Assembly (NCBI RefSeq): GCF_024764835.1
Contig: NZ_JALIGE010000073.1
Span: 186,001-250,000 of the forward strand
DNA: 64,000 nt
Direction of reading: 5' to 3'
Origin: Scandinavium hiltneri
GTDB taxonomy: Bacteria > Pseudomonadota > Gammaproteobacteria > Enterobacterales > Enterobacteriaceae
Both the position numbers and the translations under genes were made by a program. Below the pieces are notes generated by a model, which made no database searches, had not been told where the DNA came from, and was given only the letters and a program-made list of their open reading frames with translations. Below, one piece after another: positions 9,130-16,323 of the stretch. Within the stretch, counting starts at the first letter, position 1; every line of letters begins with the position of its first letter.

Positions 9130-9156
9130 AAAAGCCAGCGGAATGGCTCCGCTGGC
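9130..9156 (-). terminator. Terminator downstream of frmA
   Basis: GCCAGCGGA and TCCGCTGGC pair around a five-base loop. Read on the minus strand the hairpin is followed by TTTT. It lies between the frmA stop and the chemoreceptor start. Confidence 0.75.
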
Positions 9157-9163
9157 CTGTGCA

Positions 9164-10282
9164 TCAGTTGTCGCCGAAATGAATAACGGTGCGGATTGAT
9201 TTGCCTTCGTGCATCAGATCAAACGCTTCGTTGATCTGGTCCAGCGGCATGCGGTGAGTGATGAACGGGTCGAGATTAATTTTACCGACCATCGCATCTT
9301 CAACCATGCCCGGCAGCTGGGTGCGCCCTTTCACGCCGCCAAACGCCGAACCGCGCCACACGCGCCCAGTCACCAGTTGGAACGGACGGGTTTTGATTTC
9401 CTGACCTGCACCCGCCACGCCGATAATCACGCTTTCGCCCCAGCCTTTGTGGCAGCATTCCAGCGCCGCACGCATCACGTTCACGTTGCCGATGCACTCG
9501 AAGCTGAAATCCACGCCACCGTCGGTCAGTTCGACGATAACGTCCTGCACCGGCTTGTCGCTGTCATTCGGGTTGATGAAATCGGTCGCGCCCATTTCAC
9601 CGGCCAGTTTGAATTTCTCTGGGTTGGTGTCAACCGCAATAATGCGCCCGGCCTTTGCCTGAACCGCGCCCTGAATGACCGCCAGACCGATACCGCCGAG
9701 GCCAAATACCGCCACGCTGTCGCCTTCTTTCACTTTCGCTGTGTTATGCACCGCGCCGATACCGGTGGTCACGCCGCAGCCCAGCAGACAGACTTTATCC
9801 AGTGGTGCCTGCGGGTTAACTTTCGCCAGGGAGATTTCAGCCACTACCGTGTATTCGCTGAAGGTGCTGGTGCCCATGTAGTGGTAAATCGGCTCGCCGT
9901 TATAAGAGAAACGTGTGGTGCCGTCTGGCATCAGGCCTTTACCCTGCGTGGCGCGGACCGACTGGCAAAGGTTGGTTTTACCAGATTTACAGAACTTACA
10001 CTCGCGACATTCCGCGGTGTACAGCGGGATAACGTGGTCGCCCGGTTTCAGGCTGCTTACGCCTTCACCGACTTCAACCACTACGCCGCCGCCTTCATGC
10101 CCGAGCACCGCCGGGAAGACACCTTCTGGATCGTCACCCGACAGCGTGAACGCATCGGTGTGGCATACGCCGGTATGGGTAATTTTGACCAGCACTTCGC
10201 CCTTCTTCGGCGGCGCAACGTCAATTTCGACAATTTTCAGCGGCTGGCCTGGACCAAACGCAACTGCAGCACGTGATTTCAT
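9164..10282 (-). CDS. frmA: S-(hydroxymethyl)glutathione dehydrogenase / class III alcohol dehydrogenase
   Basis: This 372-residue zinc medium-chain dehydrogenase oxidises S-hydroxymethylglutathione, formed from formaldehyde and glutathione, to S-formylglutathione using NAD+. The catalytic zinc region (GVCHTDAFT, GHEGGGVV), the four-cysteine structural zinc loop (CRECKFCKSGKTNLC) and the nucleotide-binding motif GLGGIGLAV are all present. It is preceded 23 bp upstream by frmR, forming the formaldehyde-induced operon. In E. coli frmB (S-formylglutathione hydrolase) follows; here it does not, and the next gene is the chemoreceptor. The hydrolase must be supplied elsewhere, for example by a YeiG-type paralogue. 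Confidence 0.97.
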   Translation of the reverse strand: MKSRAAVAFGPGQPLKIVEIDVAPPKKGEVLVKITHTGVCHTDAFTLSGDDPEGVFPAVLGHEGGGVVVEVGEGVSSLKPGDHVIPLYTAECRECKFCKSGKTNLCQSVRATQGKGLMPDGTTRFSYNGEPIYHYMGTSTFSEYTVVAEISLAKVNPQAPLDKVCLLGCGVTTGIGAVHNTAKVKEGDSVAVFGLGGIGLAVIQGAVQAKAGRIIAVDTNPEKFKLAGEMGATDFINPNDSDKPVQDVIVELTDGGVDFSFECIGNVNVMRAALECCHKGWGESVIIGVAGAGQEIKTRPFQLVTGRVWRGSAFGGVKGRTQLPGMVEDAMVGKINLDPFITHRMPLDQINEAFDLMHEGKSIRTVIHFGDN

Positions 10283-10305
10283 TCCGTCTCTTACCTTGTT
10301 GTCAG

Positions 10306-10581
10306 TTATTTTAAATACGATCGTAGCAGATGACCGACTTCCGCCATGCGAGCGGCGCGCTGATCGGCGGTGGTTTCGCCCGTCACCAGCTCGTCTTTAA
10401 GATGCATTTCGATCATTTCGCCCATCAGGCCGTTGGCGGCCCCGCGCACGGCGGCAATTTGTTGCAGGATGCTCAGGCACGGCTCGCCGGACTCCAGCGC
10501 CCGCTCAAGTGCATCGACCTGCCCGCGAATACGACGCACGCGCGTCAGAGCGCGCTTTTTATCTTCAGGTGAATGCGGCAT
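10306..10581 (-). CDS. frmR: Formaldehyde-responsive repressor FrmR
   Basis: A 91-residue CsoR/RcnR-family repressor. The formaldehyde-sensing residues of FrmR are present: Pro2 at the mature N-terminus, Cys35 in GEPCLSIL and His60 in EMHLKDEL. Formaldehyde is thought to crosslink Pro2 and Cys35, releasing the tetramer from DNA. The gene heads the frmRA operon, and the G-rich operator lies just upstream of its start, consistent with autorepression. Confidence 0.96.
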   Translation of the reverse strand: MPHSPEDKKRALTRVRRIRGQVDALERALESGEPCLSILQQIAAVRGAANGLMGEMIEMHLKDELVTGETTADQRAARMAEVGHLLRSYLK

Positions 10582-10591
10582 AGGCCTCCAT

Positions 10592-10613
10592 TATACTGTA
10601 GGGGGGTATAGTA
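10592..10613 (-). promoter_or_regulatory. FrmR operator / frmRA promoter
   Basis: TATACTGTA-GGGGGG-TATAGTA is a G-tract flanked by AT-rich inverted arms, the typical CsoR/RcnR-class operator. It closely resembles the E. coli frm operator and lies 11 bp upstream of the frmR start. Confidence 0.75.
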
Positions 10614-10689
10614 ACTTTTTTAACATCTGGCTGTATACATTAACTTTTTCAGGGTTATCAGCAGATTGCCAAAAATATGCAAAAGACAC

Positions 10690-11060
10690 TATCAAACATC
10701 ACCAGGTATTTTGTTGCCTCCAAAATCCAGGCCGAATATCCATATTCGAGATCCAGGTTAATGCTGAATCCCTGCTCTGAAAGTCGAAAATCAAGCGACA
10801 CAGTTTTTCATTCCCTGTCCTCCACGCTACCAAAACCGCTGGTCGTGATTTTACCTTCTGCCGTCATGCCCATAAGCTCAGACACTGCTGTCAATGTTAA
10901 TGACAAACCCATCAGTGTCTTTTTGCTGTGACCTGTACAATCCGCAGCAATAATTCTGGCTCCTGAATATCCTGTTATGGGTACAGATAGTGTGGTATCC
11001 GCTCACCGCTACACCAGGGTCAGCGTTTTCACCTTGTTGCTGTCATTGACACAGGGAACT
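10690..11060 (-). pseudogene. Degenerate coding remnant, family not identified
   Basis: One minus-strand frame reads as protein-like sequence over about 120 codons but contains several stops: near 11005-11010, TGA at 10808-10810, and one at the end. The best block (about 10811-10990) contains GYSGARIIAADCTGHSKKT followed by a Leu/Met-rich segment. After the stop the same frame continues with LDFRLSEQGFSINLDLEYGY. Composition suggests a secreted or beta-rich protein. I cannot name the family. It marks the left edge of the decayed island. Confidence 0.4.
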
Positions 11061-11356
11061 TTTCTCAGTTAAAGCCATAGCAAAGGGATAATTGAAGGTC
11101 GCAAAGCGGAACGGGCTAAGGGGGGTTAATTCAATAGTTTGAATTTATATTCTCTATTTTTTCAAATAACCCCCAACCGCATGTAATTATTGACATTTCC
11201 CCCGCACAACACCTCCCTCTACTTAACAATAGGATAAGCAAACCTTACTAAATCTGTTTTTTTGTGGTTAACTTTTATTAAAGAAATGATTTTATTGGTT
11301 GCTAGTAACGAGCCAAGCTTATTTGATCAATGACATATTAGAAGCCCCAGGGATAT
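11061..11356. other. AT-rich region upstream of the orphan adhesin
   Basis: No supported gene. Base composition falls well below the flanking core genes, with long A/T runs from about 11140. It presumably holds the adhesin promoter. I see no phase-variation inverted repeat pair and no obvious operator. Confidence 0.4.
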
Positions 11357-12412
11357 ATGCAACTAATGAACATTAATAGATCTTATTATCTTTACTTCGT
11401 CATCATTTTAACCACCGTCACCTCAGCTTTATTATCAAATGATGCAGCAGCTGAAACAAATCAATGTTATCGTTCATCCAGCAGAGATGCTAATTCATGG
11501 AGTTATGATTTTGGCGCAATTGTAATGTCTGCGACTGACAACACTGCTGGGATGGTTAAAAATGACGTTGCTTCTTTTAATATGAAAGGTAGTGCATCTT
11601 TATGGTGCGACTGTTCGAGCAGCGGTAGACTTTATTTTTCATCATCAATGAATATTCCTGATGATGGCGATGGATGGTTTAGACTTAACGATTATTTGGA
11701 TATCAAGCTTGATATAAATTTTAATGGCACATATCGGAACATTCCGTTTCAGGATGCCAGCACGGGTAGTTCATCAGGTTCATATTGTCAAACACAAAAC
11801 GTTATTGGTGGAACACCCACTGGTGGAAGTGGTAAATTAAGTCTAAAAATCACACATCCTTTTGTGGGTCAGACATTCATCCCTTCCCAAGTTATTGCCC
11901 AGGAATGTATTACCTCTGGCATTACTGGTGTCAATTGTACTCAATCCAATGCCGCATATATATATAGTTTCAGTGGTACCGTGACTGTACCTCAAAACTG
12001 CACCATAAACTCAGGAACACAAGTAGTAGTTGATTTCGAATCATTATATTCATCTGATTTCACAACTGCGGGTGAGAAACCAAAAAACTTCACGCCTAAA
12101 ACATTTAATGTTCCTATCCAATGCAATGATATTTCCGCCTCAGCAAATCTCACAATCAGGCTTGAAGGAACACAAAGCACTACGTTTAATGATGCAATTC
12201 AATCAGATAATAAAGATGTTGGTGTAGTGGTAAAAGATCAAGCTGGTAACACGTTAACGCCAAATGCACGAAATAGCGTGGTGCCTTTTACCCTTGATGG
12301 TAATGGCCACAGTGACGTAACCCTTACTGCTTATCCTATAAGTATAACCGGGCTTCCACCAAGCGAAGGTGTGTTTACAGCCCTGGCATATTTAATCGTT
12401 GATTTTTCATAG
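11357..12412 (+). CDS. Orphan fimbrial tip adhesin-like protein
   Basis: A 351-residue secreted protein. The signal peptide runs to about residue 31 (cleavage after DAAA), followed by a Ser/Asn/Gly-rich N-terminal lectin-like half. The C-terminal half (about 205-351) looks like a chaperone-usher pilin domain: VPQNCTINSGTQVVVDF, a second cysteine in PIQCND, and the final LIVDFS that would supply the donor-strand contact. This two-domain layout is that of FimH/MrkD-type tip adhesins. No chaperone, usher or major pilin gene is nearby, so it would depend on another fimbrial system or be non-functional. AT-rich base composition and codon use unlike its neighbours indicate horizontal acquisition. 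The start follows AGGGATAT; an in-frame ATG four codons later is possible. Confidence 0.75.
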   Translation: MQLMNINRSYYLYFVIILTTVTSALLSNDAAAETNQCYRSSSRDANSWSYDFGAIVMSATDNTAGMVKNDVASFNMKGSASLWCDCSSSGRLYFSSSMNIPDDGDGWFRLNDYLDIKLDINFNGTYRNIPFQDASTGSSSGSYCQTQNVIGGTPTGGSGKLSLKITHPFVGQTFIPSQVIAQECITSGITGVNCTQSNAAYIYSFSGTVTVPQNCTINSGTQVVVDFESLYSSDFTTAGEKPKNFTPKTFNVPIQCNDISASANLTIRLEGTQSTTFNDAIQSDNKDVGVVVKDQAGNTLTPNARNSVVPFTLDGNGHSDVTLTAYPISITGLPPSEGVFTALAYLIVDFS

Positions 12413-12838
12413 TTGATACAGCTGACCTGTATAGTTTGGGTGATATAAGTGCGCAAGCTATACAGGCTCAGGTAGAATAACCAACCTCCGGCCACGCAAA
12501 GGCGAAACCAGTATCGTGACGCCCACCAGACTCCAGCGGCAGTTTAATCCGGACACCCCAGATGAATGTTGGACAACGGGCATAATCGGACCATCTAAAC
12601 CCTTAATTGAAATGACAAAGCCAATTTCCGTGACCTGAAACTGGGCATGGCGATTGTTTTTACCTATCAATCTCACCCCCATTAATCGATAAAAAATGAT
12701 AATAAAAATAAAACACGCCCTCACATGGCAAAATGTAACTCTTTGGTTATGTTTAAAAAACATTTCTGAAATATGGCTACTCATGTCATCTATCGACGAA
12801 TTTTATACTCCGACAAACCGGGTACTGTTTGTGCGGTG
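12413..12838. other. Degraded region after the adhesin, content unidentified
   Basis: No gene is supported. A minus-strand open frame at 12458-12784 (108 codons) has an AT-rich first third and a more protein-like stretch from about 12480 to 12650 whose best reading changes frame near 12560. That pattern suggests a frameshifted remnant. I could not assign a family to any frame. Confidence 0.35.
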
Positions 12839-12996
12839 ACGCGGGAGATGTTCTTTGACTTGCTGGCCGTTCACATCAATGACGAAAAAGCCGGACATGC
12901 CAAAGCAGTATTCAACATCGATTTGGGCAGTGAGAGCGGAAAGTAAAAGCTTGAGCTGTAAAACTGTGTACTGAGCCAAACTGCAGACGAGGAGAT
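12839..12996 (+). pseudogene. C-terminal remnant of an alkyl/aryl-sulfatase (SdsA/YjcS-like)
   Basis: One plus-strand frame reads REMFFDLLAVHINDEKAG, then VFNIDLGSESGK, then, through TAA stops at 12944 and 12959, KLEL and NCVLSQTAD. This matches the start of the SCP2-like C-terminal domain of linear alkylsulfatases (pattern: LFDYLAVRLNGEKA, then an INWDFTD-like strand, then LTLENGVLN). The in-frame stops and the missing catalytic metallo-beta-lactamase domain show that only a fragment remains. The family assignment is by remembered pattern. Confidence 0.5.
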
Positions 12997-13395
12997 ACGA
13001 ATCAATTCTGGTTCCGTTATGCACAGCCTTTTTCATTAGGCGACAGCAAGTGGCTGTTACACGGTTCATTACCCGTTAATACATATCCTGTCGCGCCATC
13101 AGGCGGACATAAAACGGGTTTAGGCGATCTCAATTTATTTGCGTCATGGCTCATTGATACCGGAAATCCGGCGGTGAGTTTTGGCTTTGGCCCACAAATC
13201 ACGGTCCAACAGCAACTGAAGATGCTCTCGGCACCGAGAAGTGATCCGCTGGGATTAGGTATTGGACAGGTCATCAAACAGGAAAAAAACGTCTACAACG
13301 TATTTGTTGAACCTCAAGGTTCGGTGGCAGACCACGGTCCAGGCCAACCCCGCTGGCAGATTTTCTTAGGTTTAAATCTCCAGTTCCTGAATTAA
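12997..13395 (+). pseudogene. Outer-membrane beta-barrel transporter remnant with internal deletion
   Basis: In a frame different from the preceding sulfatase remnant, the sequence reads RYAQPFSLGDSKWLL, then TGLGDLNLFASWL and FGFGPQITVQQ. After a short scrambled segment near 13228-13250 it continues PLGLGIGQVIKQ and ends with RWQIFLGLNLQFLN and a stop. These blocks are the start and end of a family of periplasm-facing outer-membrane barrels (phenol-degradation MetA-like, often mislabelled neuromedin U). The central 100 or so residues are missing, so the gene is broken by deletion. There is no start codon or signal peptide; the 5' part has been replaced by the sulfatase fragment. Confidence 0.5.
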
Positions 13396-13559
13396 ACAAG
13401 CGAAGATTTGAATCCCCAGTAGGACTTCATAATATTGCGTAGCGTCAACTCTGAGACCATCAGAGAAGACGCTCCGAATTCTGGAAAAAGAATGAATACA
13501 CTGTTCTCTTCAAACTTCACAATCCGCCACCAGTGCCCTAGGTAATACATCCAGTTCAT
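13392..13559 (-). CDS. Possible small protein (55 residues), unidentified
   Basis: A short open frame that starts at ATG (13559) and stops at 13392, overlapping the end of the barrel remnant by four bases. The translation is rich in Trp, Phe and Tyr (MNWMYYLGHWWRIVKFEEN) and looks more protein-like than chance. The frame stays open upstream to about 13640, but with no good start, so it may be the tail of a longer decayed gene. No family recognised. The 222 bp between it and the next gene show nothing else I can support. Confidence 0.3.
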   Translation of the reverse strand: MNWMYYLGHWWRIVKFEENSVFILFPEFGASSLMVSELTLRNIMKSYWGFKSSLV

Positions 13560-13781
13560 ACACTCACCAAATTCAATCTTCTTATTATTTATTTTTGGAT
13601 TTTTGGGTATCTCTCGTCTACAAGTATCCTCCTAAAATGCAGGGTTATTGGTGGTAATATGGATACGAATCAAAAAAAACGCGTCATTGTCCAGGTTAAA
13701 AAATGCCAATGTCCCATTCGGCGTTTTACTCCATGAACGGCAAATAATGGCCACCAGGCAACCGCTCTCACGTTGAGATGT

Positions 13782-14012
13782 TTATTTCCCACCGTTGCGG
13801 CGATATAGCTCCCACTCCTCTACCCGCTCTTTATTAGGCAGATTGCAGTAGCCAACTTCGCCATTGCCAGAGTTAACAATGCTCAGTTTGCCGCCCTGCT
13901 TGATGCAGTAAATAGATGCAGGATTTGAGAGGCCGGGTTCTGGGTTTTGCTCAGACTGAGATGTGCATCCAGCGATAAGAACTACGGATATAGCTAAGAT
14001 TGCTTTTTTCAT
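13782..14012 (-). CDS. DUF333 family lipoprotein
   Basis: A 76-residue predicted lipoprotein: the signal peptide ends in a lipobox with Cys16 (LIAGC), then a DUF333 domain with NPASIYCIKQGGKL, a second cysteine in VGYCNLP and the terminal EEWELYRR. The E. coli homologue YoaF is of similar size and unknown function; the family was once labelled putative haemolysin without good evidence. The start at 14012 is chosen because it follows AAAGGAGA and begins a normal signal peptide. The longer version from 14072 would not. Confidence 0.85.
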   Translation of the reverse strand: MKKAILAISVVLIAGCTSQSEQNPEPGLSNPASIYCIKQGGKLSIVNSGNGEVGYCNLPNKERVEEWELYRRNGGK

Positions 14013-14175
14013 AATTTTCTCCTTTTGAAGAGGAATGCTAACCAACCCACTCACAAAAAGCAAAAACCCCACAGAAGTGAGGTTCTATACCCAAAATAAT
14101 TCGAGTGGCAGGAAGGCGAATACAAAAACCACGTCCGGAGACGTGGTTTGAATGCGGGTCATAGTGACAAAAATA

Positions 14176-14814
14176 TTAAGCCTGTAACGATGCCAGTCGC
14201 GCGGCAAACCCGACGAACACCAGGCCAATCAGGCTGTTGCCAAGCTTCACCAGCTTTTTACGGCTGCCGACGAAACGGGTCACCAGCGAACCAGAGACAA
14301 TCAGGAAGCTGAGATAGGTAAAGCTGACGATTTCCAGCGTGACAGCGAGGATCAGGAATGCCAGACCCGGCGTGGTGGAGTTCACGTCAATGAACTGCAC
14401 GAAAAAAGAAACGTAGAACAGAATCGCTTTCGGGTTGGTCAGGCTCAGCGTCAGTGCGCGTTTGAAAATAGTGCTGCGCTGGTCAGCGGTGTGCGTGTGC
14501 TCGCCACCCTTTTGTTTGATAACTGCCCACAGCATTTTAAGCCCGAGATATAGCAGATACAGCGCGCCCAGATAACGGACGATATTAAACAGCACCGGCG
14601 TGGTTTTAATCAGCGTGGCGACCCCCGCGTAGGAGAGGAACATCAGCACCGCATCGCCGATAAACACCGCCAGCGCGGCCAGATAGCCAGTGCGGATGCC
14701 GTATGCGGCCCCGGTTTTGAGCACAAAAAAGGTATTAGGCCCCGGCACCAGAATGATAAATATCGCGCCGACCAGGTAAGTCCAGTAATTCAGTACGCCA
14801 AAATCCGCAAACAC
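14176..14814 (-). CDS. leuE: Leucine efflux protein LeuE (LysE family)
   Basis: The 212-residue product has the E. coli LeuE (YeaS) length and about six membrane segments. Conserved blocks include YLVGAIFIILVPGPNTFFVL near the N-terminus and SLTNPKAILFYVSFFVQFID in the middle. LeuE exports leucine and some analogues. In E. coli it lies near yeaR/dmlR, far from pntAB, so its placement here next to pntB is a difference in gene order. It points the same way as pntAB but is separated from pntB by a strong terminator. Confidence 0.93.
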   Translation of the reverse strand: MFADFGVLNYWTYLVGAIFIILVPGPNTFFVLKTGAAYGIRTGYLAALAVFIGDAVLMFLSYAGVATLIKTTPVLFNIVRYLGALYLLYLGLKMLWAVIKQKGGEHTHTADQRSTIFKRALTLSLTNPKAILFYVSFFVQFIDVNSTTPGLAFLILAVTLEIVSFTYLSFLIVSGSLVTRFVGSRKKLVKLGNSLIGLVFVGFAARLASLQA

Positions 14815-14865
14815 GCTGCTCTCCCTTCACTGCTGCTGATTCAAAAATGTGACGGCTATCATAAC

Positions 14866-14901
14866 AAAAAAGCCGCCTTCCTTTCACCGGAAGACGGCTT
14901 T
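14866..14901 (-). terminator. Terminator of pntAB
   Basis: AAAGCCG-CTTCC pairs with GGAAG-CGGCTTT (one mismatch) around a short loop. On the minus strand it is followed by a T run, immediately after the pntB stop. Confidence 0.85.
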
Positions 14902-14924
14902 AAGCACAGATTTATATCAGGGAA

Positions 14925-16313
14925 TTACAGTGCTTTGAGGATCGCATCCACGCTGGCTTTTGCATCGCCAAACAACATGTGGGTGTTCTCTTTAAAGAAC
15001 AGCGGGTTTTGTACGCCAGCGTAGCCGGTGTTCATCGAACGTTTGAAGACGATAACGTTCTGCGCTTTCCACACTTCAAGCACCGGCATTCCGGCAATCG
15101 GGCTCTTCGGGTCGTCCAGCGCCGCCGGGTTAACAGTGTCGTTGGCACCAATGACCAGCACGGTATCGGTGTCGCGGAAGTCGTCGTTGATTTCGTCCAT
15201 CTCCAGCACAATGTCATACGGCACTTTCGCTTCAGCCAGCAGTACGTTCATGTGCCCCGGCAAACGGCCCGCCACCGGGTGAATACCGAAACGCACTTTG
15301 ATGCCACGCGCACGCAATCTTTCAGTGATTTCAGCCACCGGATACTGCGCCTGCGCCACCGCCATGCCGTAGCCTGGGGTGATGATGACCGTCTGCGAGT
15401 TTTTCAGCATCTCAGCAGTGTCTTCCGCGCTGATTTCGCGGTGTTCACCCACTTCGTCGTCAGCCCCGGTAGACGAACCGTCGGTGCCGAAGCCGCCCGC
15501 AATAACGCTGAAAAACGAACGGTTCATCGCTTTACACATGATGTAAGACAGGATCGCACCGGAAGAACCGACCAGCGCACCGGTAACGATCAGCAGATCG
15601 TTGCTGAGCATAAAGCCCGCCGCCGCAGCCGCCCAACCGGAATAGGAGTTCAGCATCGACACCACTACCGGCATGTCTGCGCCACCAATGGACGCCACCA
15701 GGTGCCAGCCAAAGGCCAGCGCGATAACGGTCATGATGAGCAGCGCCAGTACCTGCAGGCCAACGCTTTCGGTACGAACGAATACCACCAGCATCAGGAA
15801 TGAAACCACCAGTGCGGCCAGGTTCATTTTGTGACGGTTCGGCAGCATCAGCGGCTTGGACGAAATTTTGCCGCGCAGTTTACCGAATGCAACAATTGAA
15901 CCGGTGAAGGTCACCGCACCAATAAAGATGCCAAGGAACACTTCGGTCAGGTGGATATTGACCAGGATCGGCTCGAGGCCCGGTTCGTGATACAGGTAGC
16001 TGTTAAAGCCGACCAGTACCGCTGCCAGACCCACAAAGCTGTGCAGCACCGCCACCAGCTCTGGCATTTCGGTCATTTCGACACGTTTTGCCAGACGAAT
16101 ACCAATTGCCCCGCCGATGATCATCGCGACTAAAATCCACGCCACGTTGCCCGTTTCCGGTCCAAAGATGGTCGCAATCAGCGCAATGGCCATCCCGGCG
16201 ATGCCGTAATAGTTGCCCTGCTGTGACGTTTCGTGTTTCGAAAGCCCTGCCAGACTGAAAATAAACAGGATCGCGGCAACAATGTATGCAGCTGTAACTA
16301 ATCCTCCAGACAT
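14925..16313 (-). CDS. pntB: NAD(P) transhydrogenase subunit beta
   Basis: The 462-residue product equals E. coli PntB. The N-terminal half is the proton-channel membrane domain (about nine helices) and the C-terminal domain III binds NADP(H), with the signature GYGMAVAQAQ near residue 315 and GANDTVNPAA near 400. With PntA it forms the proton-translocating transhydrogenase that makes NADPH from NADH at the expense of the proton gradient. Its start lies 10 bp after the pntA stop, so the two are translated from one message. Confidence 0.98.
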   Translation of the reverse strand: MSGGLVTAAYIVAAILFIFSLAGLSKHETSQQGNYYGIAGMAIALIATIFGPETGNVAWILVAMIIGGAIGIRLAKRVEMTEMPELVAVLHSFVGLAAVLVGFNSYLYHEPGLEPILVNIHLTEVFLGIFIGAVTFTGSIVAFGKLRGKISSKPLMLPNRHKMNLAALVVSFLMLVVFVRTESVGLQVLALLIMTVIALAFGWHLVASIGGADMPVVVSMLNSYSGWAAAAAGFMLSNDLLIVTGALVGSSGAILSYIMCKAMNRSFFSVIAGGFGTDGSSTGADDEVGEHREISAEDTAEMLKNSQTVIITPGYGMAVAQAQYPVAEITERLRARGIKVRFGIHPVAGRLPGHMNVLLAEAKVPYDIVLEMDEINDDFRDTDTVLVIGANDTVNPAALDDPKSPIAGMPVLEVWKAQNVIVFKRSMNTGYAGVQNPLFFKENTHMLFGDAKASVDAILKAL

Positions 16314-16323
16314 GTGCTACCCC

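Noticed and set aside
9209..10276. 355-codon plus-strand open frame
   Set aside because: Antisense shadow of frmA; no domain, and frmA is certain.
10614..13781. Island considered as a prophage or integrative element
   Set aside because: No integrase, no tRNA gene or direct-repeat attachment sites, and no phage structural genes could be seen.
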